Shown piece after piece: positions 6,790 to 14,550 of a stretch of 16,810 bases of DNA; position 1 is the first letter of the stretch, and every line of letters begins with the position of its first letter. The translations under genes and the position numbers were made by a program. The DNA is from Lachnospiraceae bacterium UBA3638 (GTDB lineage Bacteria > Bacillota > Clostridia > Lachnospirales > Lachnospiraceae). The DNA lies in NCBI GenBank assembly GCA_002373595.1, contig DFKT01000002.1, positions 1-16,810 of the forward strand, in the 5' to 3' direction. The notes below the pieces were generated by a model, which saw nothing but the letters and a program-made list of their open reading frames with translations, searched no databases and was not told the origin of the DNA.

Positions 6790-8767
6790 ACGAGAACCTG
6801 CCGACCGTCAGATTCTTTCCGTCTTCCTTCCTGATGCAGAAGTAAAAAGGCTTTCCGACGGGCAGATCCACTGTGATGTCATTTTCCGACGATGTCAAAA
6901 GGATGCTCTTGTATAGCGATCCACTCTCATATATATCCAGATAGCTGTTGTCCCTCGAGCAGACATATGAGAAAGACAATTTATGCATAAGCTCCGTCGT
7001 AAACTCCGGAGACGAAATGACCACTCCCGTTTCGGATGACGAGAAGTACCCGTCCGCACCGAATGATCCGTTAGCGTAATAACCGGGGGTCGATGCCATA
7101 TCGATGGCTTTTCTCCCTTCCATTGGGCCGGAAATACCATCAAAAGAATTATAATCGCTTACATATAGATCAAGAATTCCAAGTGATTCCACATACTCAT
7201 AAGTCTCGGCAATATATTCCGGACATTTCTCGAGATCCCCTTTTCTGACAACAAGCATATTTCTGTCAGAATAGGCACCACGATCCGCTCCATAAGTATA
7301 AAAGCCAAAATTGGAAACCGTAGCATCTCCGGTCACATACGTTTCATACATCCTGCCTGGATCATACACTCTTAATATCTCCGGTAATTCACTGTCATCC
7401 GTAAAGAAAACCGTATCTGTTCCATATCTGTCAAAAGCTCCTATCATCACTTCGTATGCCCTGTTTTTTATATCCCCCTGAGCAAAGTACTCCGGTGCCA
7501 CATATTTTACGGAGATCATCTCGCAAGCGATTATCGAAAAAGCGACTACACATGTAATAAACCCTCTTACCCTCTTCTCTCTTTTCCAAGCGAAGTCTTC
7601 AAACTTTTTTGCGCCAACCACCATAAGCGGAAATACGCCCATGAGATGATATCTCGATGCTGGATCCGTCAGAAAGAGGATCATAAAGTTCCATACAAAT
7701 ATTGATATCAAAAGACTCTCCGCCAGTTCAGATTCGCGATACACGGCAACTACCTTATCGCTCTGTCCAGCATCTTCCTTATATGCCACTGCAAATGAGG
7801 CAAAACAATTCTTTATTCCGCCAAAGCCAAAGAATATCAATACTATCGGAACCAATATAAGAACCCTGAATATGCCCATTATTGATAACGCAGGCGTTGC
7901 CTCCTTAAGAGCCGGCCAAAGAAGGAGTATAAGATTATTGAATGTCTCTTTAAGTGCATCAACAATACCTGCACCTCCTCGGATCATTATTGATTCACTA
8001 TTCGGGTTAATACCAAGTCGTTTACAAGTCATTACTCCCGCCATCGAAATCAGAAGTGCCATCAGACACCAGATGGTATCTCTTATTAGCCCCTTCTCTC
8101 TCGAAAATCTGACACGATAGACAATTATGCATGCAACAATCGGAAGTATCCCGCACATAAGAACATACAATCCGCTCGATACCGAAGTAGTGAACAAAAG
8201 TATCGCAAAAACCACAGTCAGAAGAATGTGTGCAACACTCAATTTCTTTTTGTCCGTAAGAAGCATGACCATAAGCATCGGAACCAGTACTTTATACACA
8301 TACTGTCCCCCTGCAAAAAACATCATATTGGTATAACCGACCATTGCAAACTCGTATGGAATATACGCAAGCATAAGTACGAGAAATCTTCCGGAACGAT
8401 TTAGTCCTGCATTTTTTGACACACGAAGCAAAACTGTAGTCCATAGCACTATGTTTACCACATTTGCTATGCCAAACGAAGAAAACAGATTTCCCGTACG
8501 AGCAATTATCGGGATTGCAATAAGCGAAGTGCAGTCAAACTCACCCGTTGTCATATAATTCCATCCAGGCACTATAAATGAACCGTTCTTAACCATTTCT
8601 CTGGTATGAACAAAAAGTTTTGCCAGATCATGGTCAATTGCATATCTCGACTTAAAAATATTGATATAACAAAGATATGCAAACTCCACCAATGCAATAA
8701 ATCCAAAAAACAATTCTACTGCACTGATCTTCTGTCGAAATGGATTTTTAAACTTTTTTGCCTTCAT
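6782..8767 (-). CDS. Polytopic GT-C-like membrane protein with large extracytoplasmic C-terminal domain
   Basis: A 661-residue integral membrane protein whose exact family I do not recognise. A first membrane helix (about 18-38) is followed by an outward loop with Asp-His-Asp (D45, D47), the place where GT-C glycosyltransferases carry catalytic acidic residues. About ten further hydrophobic helices follow up to about residue 425, including 100-115, 126-145, 160-170, 178-217, 230-247, 298-315, 352-367 and 400-420, with a DPASRYHLMGVFPL segment (368-381). Residues 430-661 are soluble and outside. The last 100 (PGYYANGSFGADGYFSSSETGVVISSPEF onward) look beta-rich, like a sugar-binding or jelly-roll module. 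The start is 3 nt after the acyltransferase stop, with AGAGGA 6 nt upstream. Its coding region is clearly more A+T-rich than its neighbours. A role in transferring a sugar from a lipid carrier is inferred from topology only. Confidence 0.6.
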   Translation of the reverse strand: MKAKKFKNPFRQKISAVELFFGFIALVEFAYLCYINIFKSRYAIDHDLAKLFVHTREMVKNGSFIVPGWNYMTTGEFDCTSLIAIPIIARTGNLFSSFGIANVVNIVLWTTVLLRVSKNAGLNRSGRFLVLMLAYIPYEFAMVGYTNMMFFAGGQYVYKVLVPMLMVMLLTDKKKLSVAHILLTVVFAILLFTTSVSSGLYVLMCGILPIVACIIVYRVRFSREKGLIRDTIWCLMALLISMAGVMTCKRLGINPNSESIMIRGGAGIVDALKETFNNLILLLWPALKEATPALSIMGIFRVLILVPIVLIFFGFGGIKNCFASFAVAYKEDAGQSDKVVAVYRESELAESLLISIFVWNFMILFLTDPASRYHLMGVFPLMVVGAKKFEDFAWKREKRVRGFITCVVAFSIIACEMISVKYVAPEYFAQGDIKNRAYEVMIGAFDRYGTDTVFFTDDSELPEILRVYDPGRMYETYVTGDATVSNFGFYTYGADRGAYSDRNMLVVRKGDLEKCPEYIAETYEYVESLGILDLYVSDYNSFDGISGPMEGRKAIDMASTPGYYANGSFGADGYFSSSETGVVISSPEFTTELMHKLSFSYVCSRDNSYLDIYESGSLYKSILLTSSENDITVDLPVGKPFYFCIRKEDGKNLTVGRFSFD

Positions 8768-8770
8768 TGT

Positions 8771-10033
8771 CTATCCTCTCTTTGCGAGCTTATACATTTC
8801 CTCTGTTGCGAGCCTCATCCTGGCGCACACATTGGTATCCTCGGGCGGGAAGCAGTAATACAGTCTCTCCTTGTCTCCGATGCATACCATATCTCCGAGC
8901 TCATACCAGAAATAATCCGCATACAGACTGTATGAAGCTTTAGGACTCTGCGTGAAATCAAGCGCTCCGTCACAGCCGGTCAGATGAAATCCATCCGGTG
9001 TATGAGTAAGCGTTCCCTCTCCGACTTCGTATATGGCTTTCATATCAGCCATCACTCTGATCTTAACAGGAAGCTCTATATGATACTTTCCGGCCTCGAT
9101 CTCCTCTCTCACGGATTCGCGTTCCCATTTATACCAGTCGGGGACGTGATCAAACTTCGTCTCTCCGTTCGTGCGCTTTAAGAATCCATCCTCAGTCAGT
9201 TCATATTCCGCTCCGCATTTCTTGCAGAAAACCTTCGTTCCTTCGGAAGTCATATCCTCCGCCATGCAGTGCGGACATTTATACAGTGCGCGCTCCAAAC
9301 CTATCGCACGGAAATCCTCCGTGACTTTGATCCCCTTCTCCTGCTGATCGCGGAAGTTGTCAAATGTAAACGCTTCGCGCAGGAGCGCATCTATCTGCGC
9401 AGGCTTAAGATCCTTTATCTCCTCTTTCGAAAGAAGTGCATACATCCTCGCAGATACTTTCACATCACGGAGCCTGAGTCCATTGTAGAGAGGATCTCTA
9501 ATGAAAGCGCCTTCTGTCTTTATCATGATGACAGGTACGCCAAGTATCTTGATAAGCTTAGCAAGTCCTTCGGGAAGCGGCGTCGCAGTTCCGTCAAAAG
9601 AATAGCTCGCTTCGGGATACATGAGCACTGAAGTCTGTAACGTCTCAAAGCAGTACTTAATATCCTTTACGAGATTCAGATCGTTCTGAAACTTGCGGGT
9701 AGGTATGCATCCTATCCTGCGGATGAGGCCTTCCTTTCCGACGAAGCCGTCCGATGTGCAGACGATGTTGTACGGATGGGGCCATATGAGTCTCGATGCG
9801 ATCTCGAGATCGGTGAAGCTCGAATGATTCATGAGATACAGACAGGGACCGTCATACTGTGCATCCTCAAGTCCCTCGATCTCATAAGTAAAGCCGACTT
9901 TCTTAAGCTCTCCTCCCGAGAGGAAATAGATGAGCTTCCTGAGAGTGTTAGAAGGGCGCGTAGGTTTGATATGCCTCATGGGCGGGATGTTACAAACATC
10001 CGCATATGATCTGGTTTCCGTCTTGATCTTCAT
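8771..10033 (-). CDS. PlsC-type acyltransferase with C-terminal zinc ribbon
   Basis: A 420-residue protein. Residues 60-200 are a lysophospholipid acyltransferase (PlsC/LPLAT) domain: the catalytic H-X4-D box is NHSSFTD (H70, D75), the block II region is GFVGKEGLIRRIGCIPTRKF, the block III motif is MYPEASYSFDG (P140, E141), and block IV is LGVPVIMIKTEGAF. A four-cysteine zinc ribbon follows at C253, C256, C270 and C273 (CPHCMAED ... CKKCGAEYEL), then a beta-rich C-terminal domain (about 315-400). Ordinary PlsC proteins end near 250 residues. It has no clear membrane helix and probably sits at the inner face of the membrane, moving an acyl chain from acyl-ACP or acyl-CoA to an unknown acceptor. 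GGAG lies 9 nt upstream of the ATG, and the next gene begins 3 nt after its stop, so the two products are likely made together. Confidence 0.8.
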   Translation of the reverse strand: MKIKTETRSYADVCNIPPMRHIKPTRPSNTLRKLIYFLSGGELKKVGFTYEIEGLEDAQYDGPCLYLMNHSSFTDLEIASRLIWPHPYNIVCTSDGFVGKEGLIRRIGCIPTRKFQNDLNLVKDIKYCFETLQTSVLMYPEASYSFDGTATPLPEGLAKLIKILGVPVIMIKTEGAFIRDPLYNGLRLRDVKVSARMYALLSKEEIKDLKPAQIDALLREAFTFDNFRDQQEKGIKVTEDFRAIGLERALYKCPHCMAEDMTSEGTKVFCKKCGAEYELTEDGFLKRTNGETKFDHVPDWYKWERESVREEIEAGKYHIELPVKIRVMADMKAIYEVGEGTLTHTPDGFHLTGCDGALDFTQSPKASYSLYADYFWYELGDMVCIGDKERLYYCFPPEDTNVCARMRLATEEMYKLAKRG

Positions 10034-10108
10034 GTCTTATATCTCCGGATAATACTGTTATGTCTGCCGCGCTTCTCATACTGCGCCGCTTCCGTTATTG
10101 TGCCTGGG

Positions 10109-11269
10109 TCAGAAATTTCCTCCGAGCGTCTTGTTCTCGATATTAAGTTTCTCTGCGAGGTATGCTGCGAGTACTTCCGCAGCCTGCTCATGTGACGGAT
10201 ATCCCGGATGCATGTGCGATCCGTACTTATCTCCGAGCGTATTGGGGAGATTGATAAATGCTACATTGGAGTCACCCGTCTCTCTCGAGTACTCCCTTAC
10301 CGCGTCTGCTATAAACATCGTGATATCATATCCGAGCATTCCGTACACCCATACGAGATGAGCCTTGGGATAATGCGTGCGGAGCGTCTTAAGGAAATCC
10401 TTAACTGCCTTTTCCACCTTGCCGATATGCTCAGGCTTAAAGCTTCCGTCACTCTCGTACTCCTGCTTGTTGGTCTCTCCCGTAACAGGGTCCGTGAAAG
10501 GAGGCTGATTGAATGCGCTTCTGTCATTCGTTCCGAGATTGATGACTACGACATCGGGTTGCCATACGCTGAAGTCATACGGATCCTGCGTGCCGAGGAC
10601 ATTTGCATTGTACTCTCCCGTGGAGAGTGTGCAGACATTCTCATAAACCGCAGGGATATTGTGTCTGACATCATTATCCCATCCACAGTAGACTCCCCAT
10701 CCGCCCTGTGAGAACATTCTCACATCGGCGTTCAGCTTCCTGGAGATGATATTTGCATAGTTTCTGCTAAAGCTCATATACATCGGGATCCAGTCCCAAT
10801 CGTCAGATGCACCGTATGTGCCCTCACCCGATGTGATACTGTCTCCGATAAACTCTATCTTTGCTTTTGCTTCCGGCACAGGGAAGAATGCGCCATCAGC
10901 CTTTATTCCCTTTACCAGGATCCTGCAGTCAGCATCCTCTCCCATCGCCTGGAGTTCACGATAGAACTTAACTCTCTTCTGCACTCCCGCAGACATACTT
11001 CTGAAGATGCAGATCTCATGCACTCCGGGAAGCAGCATCTGTCTGCCCATCACGGCTCCGTTTATCTCATATGCGACCCAGGGCTCATGGAATCCGCTGT
11101 TGGTCTCGACAGTGAGCCATACTTCGCTCGAGTCAGTGATGAACTCCACGGCAGCTCCGTTAAAAAGCAGCGGTATGAAATCCTGCTTTTCTGCTCTCGC
11201 CGGCAGTGGCTGGCGACCGTGTACTTTGACTTCCTTTACAGATTTGATCTCATGATAGACAAGTGCCAT
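10109..11269 (-). CDS. Two-domain SGNH esterase, carbohydrate esterase family 2-like
   Basis: A 386-residue protein. Residues 1-130 form a beta-rich N-terminal domain (AAVEFITDSSEVWLTVETNSG is typical jelly-roll sequence), followed by a SGNH hydrolase domain: block I IGDSITSGEG (S144), block II QGGWGVYCGWD, block III GTND (N248), and block V GSHMHPGYPSHE (H354). This jelly-roll plus SGNH order matches CE2 esterases, which remove acetyl groups from sugars. The usual Asp three residues before the catalytic His is Ser (S351), so a Ser-His dyad is likely; some CE2 enzymes are known to work without that Asp. There is no signal peptide, so it should act in the cytoplasm, as the GH31 enzyme does. 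A GGAGG site lies 6 nt before the ATG. It lies 75 nt before the acyltransferase gene. Confidence 0.8.
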   Translation of the reverse strand: MALVYHEIKSVKEVKVHGRQPLPARAEKQDFIPLLFNGAAVEFITDSSEVWLTVETNSGFHEPWVAYEINGAVMGRQMLLPGVHEICIFRSMSAGVQKRVKFYRELQAMGEDADCRILVKGIKADGAFFPVPEAKAKIEFIGDSITSGEGTYGASDDWDWIPMYMSFSRNYANIISRKLNADVRMFSQGGWGVYCGWDNDVRHNIPAVYENVCTLSTGEYNANVLGTQDPYDFSVWQPDVVVINLGTNDRSAFNQPPFTDPVTGETNKQEYESDGSFKPEHIGKVEKAVKDFLKTLRTHYPKAHLVWVYGMLGYDITMFIADAVREYSRETGDSNVAFINLPNTLGDKYGSHMHPGYPSHEQAAEVLAAYLAEKLNIENKTLGGNF

Positions 11270-11316
11270 GTTAATCCTCCGTTACTCTTAATCCAATCTA
11301 AACTACAGTTTTATGT

Positions 11317-13071
11317 TCACATGATCTCGTACAGATATACAGTATATGTCCACTCGTATTTATCAAATACCTTTACGAGCTTCCATCCTTTCTCCTCCGC
11401 ATTCCCGATACATCCCGCGGAGAGCAGATATTTCATATCCAGATCCTTAAGTGCTTCCGTATCGAAGTCGAGATCTTCAAAATACGGATTCATATATTTC
11501 GTCAGTATCTGATTGCCGTAATACTCCGATGAAAAGAGATAGCACCTGTTGCCCCAATTGTCGAAGTACTGCTTATTGTACTCGCTCTTTTCAAGCTCGG
11601 GTGCGATCGCTTGTCTGAATCTGTGCTTGTACTCGAGGCTGTAATTGTCCGAGTATCCGTCTATCGTATAGAATCCGTTTAGGATAGCCACGGCAGGATC
11701 TATACCCAGACACCCCACTCTATACTCACTCTGACCCAGTCCCTCTTCGTCTCTGATATATCCCGCAACCTCTCCGAATTCCTCCGGACTGTAGAAATCA
11801 TTCCAGGAGAAAGCTGTTGAGTCCTCTCTGAAAAACTCCATCGTATTTTCTTTGAAATAACTGTTCATCAAGATGACGCATGCGTTGGGGATAAAGAGAA
11901 GCACGGTCGCATACCTGATCACTTTTTTATCTTTAAACGCGGCATAAAATACATTTGCCACCAGCCCAAGTACCGTATACCAGAGTGCAGGATACAGCAC
12001 GGAGAATCTCTCCATATGAAACGATGCCATGAAACCTCCGAAGAAGCTCATGAACCGTATCATGAACTCTGCTCTGAAGAGTGCGACAAGAAATGCTATT
12101 GCTATAGTCGCAGCGAACAAACCGACAAAAAGCTTCGACTCCTTATTACTCTTATACTTCTTAACAAGCCTGAGTACCACAATAATCGCCAGCAGTGTCA
12201 AAGCCTCTATCAGGATGCATTCATGATAACTGAGCGCCGTGCCCTCTCCGTCCACTATGGTTGCGAGGAACATCGGAATGAGCGGATATGATGTGCGGAC
12301 ATATTCACTTCTGTGTGATACATTTCCGTTTGCTGCAAAGAGTTGCGCGATCAGTTCTAAATTGAAGATGGCATATACAGCTGTCAGTAGGATGAGACCA
12401 AAAAAATATGCTCCGAGGCCCTTATGCAATCCTGCTTTCTTTTTCACTACAGGGATCATCATCACGATACCGGTCACAAGCACAATGCCGGCCACCACAT
12501 ATCCCGACATCGGAAGAGGTGATGCTGCCGCGTACAGAATGATACACAGAAATGATACGATGTTCGTTTTTCCGGTACGATCATCCGAAGCAAGTCTGCA
12601 AAAAGCCCATGCCACAAGCGGCACACCCGCAGAGCACAGTCCGTACACACTCATGAAAGGCACATATGCAAATATGCACGCTGTGAAAAATGAGATAAGA
12701 GGTCTCTTGGTGAGAAAACCCATCCACAGATACATTCCGACATATGCAGTTACAGATACAAAAAGGAGATTTACAAGAAATGCATCTATCGGAGCAAGCA
12801 GTCTGTAGAATAAAACAGTGAGTTCAGAACTGGGAAGTATAGCTTCTCTCGCAACTCCTCCCATAAGCTCCGGATATATCTTTATGCCTTCAAAGAGATG
12901 TTTTGAGATAAGATAATAACTTACGACTTCCTCATCGAGCTGATCAAGGACAGGGATGATGCTCTCTCCCTTAAGGATAAACATCGGTACCGATCCGATA
13001 ACAGTGATCAGGAGTCCGATGAAGAACAGAAATGTACAGATACTTTTTTCTTTATCACTCCTCTTCTTCAT
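11317..13071 (-). CDS. Polytopic membrane protein, DUF6044/YkoS-like
   Basis: A 584-residue integral membrane protein. Helix 1 (about 11-33) leads to an outward loop with acidic residues VLDQLDEEVVSYY (D43, D46, E47, E48), then about ten more hydrophobic helices up to about residue 403 (examples: 96-118, 126-146, 172-208, 220-238, 286-302, 314-332, 362-378, 386-402). A soluble C-terminal domain of about 180 residues follows. The segments HMERFSVLYPALWY, NGFYTIDGYSDNYSLEYKH and YFDNWGNRCYLFSSE recall the DUF6044 family (B. subtilis YkoS), which has no proven function; this is from memory, not a search. The fold is GT-C-like, so a lipid-linked sugar transferase role is possible. The start overlaps the end of the anchored SGNH gene by 17 nt, implying translational coupling. 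Confidence 0.65.
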   Translation of the reverse strand: MKKRSDKEKSICTFLFFIGLLITVIGSVPMFILKGESIIPVLDQLDEEVVSYYLISKHLFEGIKIYPELMGGVAREAILPSSELTVLFYRLLAPIDAFLVNLLFVSVTAYVGMYLWMGFLTKRPLISFFTACIFAYVPFMSVYGLCSAGVPLVAWAFCRLASDDRTGKTNIVSFLCIILYAAASPLPMSGYVVAGIVLVTGIVMMIPVVKKKAGLHKGLGAYFFGLILLTAVYAIFNLELIAQLFAANGNVSHRSEYVRTSYPLIPMFLATIVDGEGTALSYHECILIEALTLLAIIVVLRLVKKYKSNKESKLFVGLFAATIAIAFLVALFRAEFMIRFMSFFGGFMASFHMERFSVLYPALWYTVLGLVANVFYAAFKDKKVIRYATVLLFIPNACVILMNSYFKENTMEFFREDSTAFSWNDFYSPEEFGEVAGYIRDEEGLGQSEYRVGCLGIDPAVAILNGFYTIDGYSDNYSLEYKHRFRQAIAPELEKSEYNKQYFDNWGNRCYLFSSEYYGNQILTKYMNPYFEDLDFDTEALKDLDMKYLLSAGCIGNAEEKGWKLVKVFDKYEWTYTVYLYEIM

Positions 13072-14548
13072 CTTCCACGCCTGCTATATATCTTAATATC
13101 TTACGTCCGAGGACGAACCTGCCGTAATTGGAGGGATGGACCTGATCGCCTATATACTCCTGCTCGTTGCTGTCGTCTATATCCCACGCATTTTCGTATG
13201 CATCATAGACTTCTGCTCCGTTATATCCGGCAAGAGCCCTTGCCGCATCAACGAAATCTTCGAGCGTATTATCATTTTCTCCATGCGGCTCAGTGCCATA
13301 TTCGTAACTGCTTATCCGGGCAGGTGAGCATATGATTATCCTTGCCTTAGGGTAAGCCTTTCTCAATTTATCTATTCCCGATTTGATATTACCGTAATAG
13401 GTATCGGACTCTTCCGTATCGGAGATAGTCCCGACATCCTTACCGCTGAAATAATCGTTCAGTCCAAAATAGATCACGAATACAAGATCTCTCTTTTTCT
13501 TATGCTCTTTGTAGAACCTCTCGACCTCTGAATCGAAGTACTCATTAGGTCCGTCTATCGTCTCATCTTTTTTCAGTTTCTTCGCACGCAGGAAGGTATC
13601 GACAAAGTCAGGGAAACTCTCAGAATGCGCTCCGCCCTGTCCCAGGTTATAAGCATGCGCACCGGATAAACCGGCAACAACGCCCGGCACAGAAGAAGTG
13701 TTTTTATAATTTCCTATGACACTGTCTCCGATAAATACGACTTCAGTCTTCGGAAGCTGCGGTTCATCATATTTGCCTTTTCTGATCCTGGATGTAAGCC
13801 TCCTAAAGGATCTGATATTCTCTGCTATATTATACTCATCAACCGAATAATCGCTGATTCCCTTATATGCTATAAGATAGACTTCCATATCACCTATAAG
13901 CCTGTGATCTTCACCCTCAAAGAGCGCATTATTCCTTACGATATACTCATAATTCGCATATACATCAAAGTTCTCGATATATCCTTTAGGATAATCCGCT
14001 GGCGACTCCGGCTCATTCATGCGCTCGGATAGTTTCTGAACAAATTCATCATACCTGTCCATCACTTCCGAGTACTCATCATCTGACATAGACTTCCAGT
14101 AATCGAAGGGTTTGGGCATTATGGATACTGAGAATGCCGACGCAGGAAATCTCTCTCGCTGCGCGATGAATTCCTCATAAGTGACCGTCGCAGGATCCAC
14201 GCTTATATAGAATCTCTCCACATCATGTCCTGAGCTTTCCACCTTATCAAAGAAATCCGCCAGACCTTCAGCATTCCTGTACGCCCTCTCTATAGCCAGC
14301 ACATTATACTCATAATAGGCCTTAAATGTTCCTTCAAGTATCTCATATTCACAGCCTGCTGCATCGACGAGGATCATGTCATAATCGCCTTCCATGATGC
14401 GAGGCGTATCGATATCGACATCAGCCTTTTTCTCCTGCGCAGCGACATAGTTCTTGTGGCAGAGGTATCCGAAGTACGCACCGCCTGCCACAAGCGCTAT
14501 GACGACTAAGATCACTATCAGCTTTTTCAGATTCATCCTGCCGCTCAC
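13055..14548 (-). CDS. Membrane-anchored SGNH/GDSL hydrolase with unrecognised N-terminal domain
   Basis: A 497-residue protein with one N-terminal membrane helix (about 9-29, LKKLIVILVVIALVAGGAYFGY) and no obvious cleavage site, so it is probably held on the outer face of the membrane. Residues 50-258 form a charged domain I do not recognise. The SGNH domain has block I FIGDSVIGN (S276), block II NLGQGGAHSE (G305), block III GLND (N364) and block V DQVHP (D468, H471), so the triad is complete. Likely substrate: an acyl or acetyl ester on an exported glycan or cell-wall polymer. Start is uncertain: GTG at 14546-14548 lies 2 nt after the GH31 stop, while an ATG four codons on (14534-14536) gives a more usual MNLKKL start. 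The C-terminus ends in an acidic tail, and its last 17 nt overlap the DUF6044-like gene. Confidence 0.85.
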   Translation of the reverse strand: MSGRMNLKKLIVILVVIALVAGGAYFGYLCHKNYVAAQEKKADVDIDTPRIMEGDYDMILVDAAGCEYEILEGTFKAYYEYNVLAIERAYRNAEGLADFFDKVESSGHDVERFYISVDPATVTYEEFIAQRERFPASAFSVSIMPKPFDYWKSMSDDEYSEVMDRYDEFVQKLSERMNEPESPADYPKGYIENFDVYANYEYIVRNNALFEGEDHRLIGDMEVYLIAYKGISDYSVDEYNIAENIRSFRRLTSRIRKGKYDEPQLPKTEVVFIGDSVIGNYKNTSSVPGVVAGLSGAHAYNLGQGGAHSESFPDFVDTFLRAKKLKKDETIDGPNEYFDSEVERFYKEHKKKRDLVFVIYFGLNDYFSGKDVGTISDTEESDTYYGNIKSGIDKLRKAYPKARIIICSPARISSYEYGTEPHGENDNTLEDFVDAARALAGYNGAEVYDAYENAWDIDDSNEQEYIGDQVHPSNYGRFVLGRKILRYIAGVEDEEEE

Positions 14549-14550
14549 TC

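Noticed and set aside
6782..6790. Terminator at the end of the six-gene cluster
   Set aside because: The short TTGAC/GTCAA inverted repeat has only 5-bp arms and no T run after it; it fits better as an operator over the TetR promoter.
10208..10711. 167-codon plus-strand frame
   Set aside because: Antisense to the CE2-like esterase, whose SGNH motifs are intact; no independent support.
13055..13071. Frameshift or mis-called end between the anchored SGNH and DUF6044-like genes
   Set aside because: The 17-nt overlap is in different frames with a normal stop and ATG; both proteins look complete, so translational coupling is the simpler reading.
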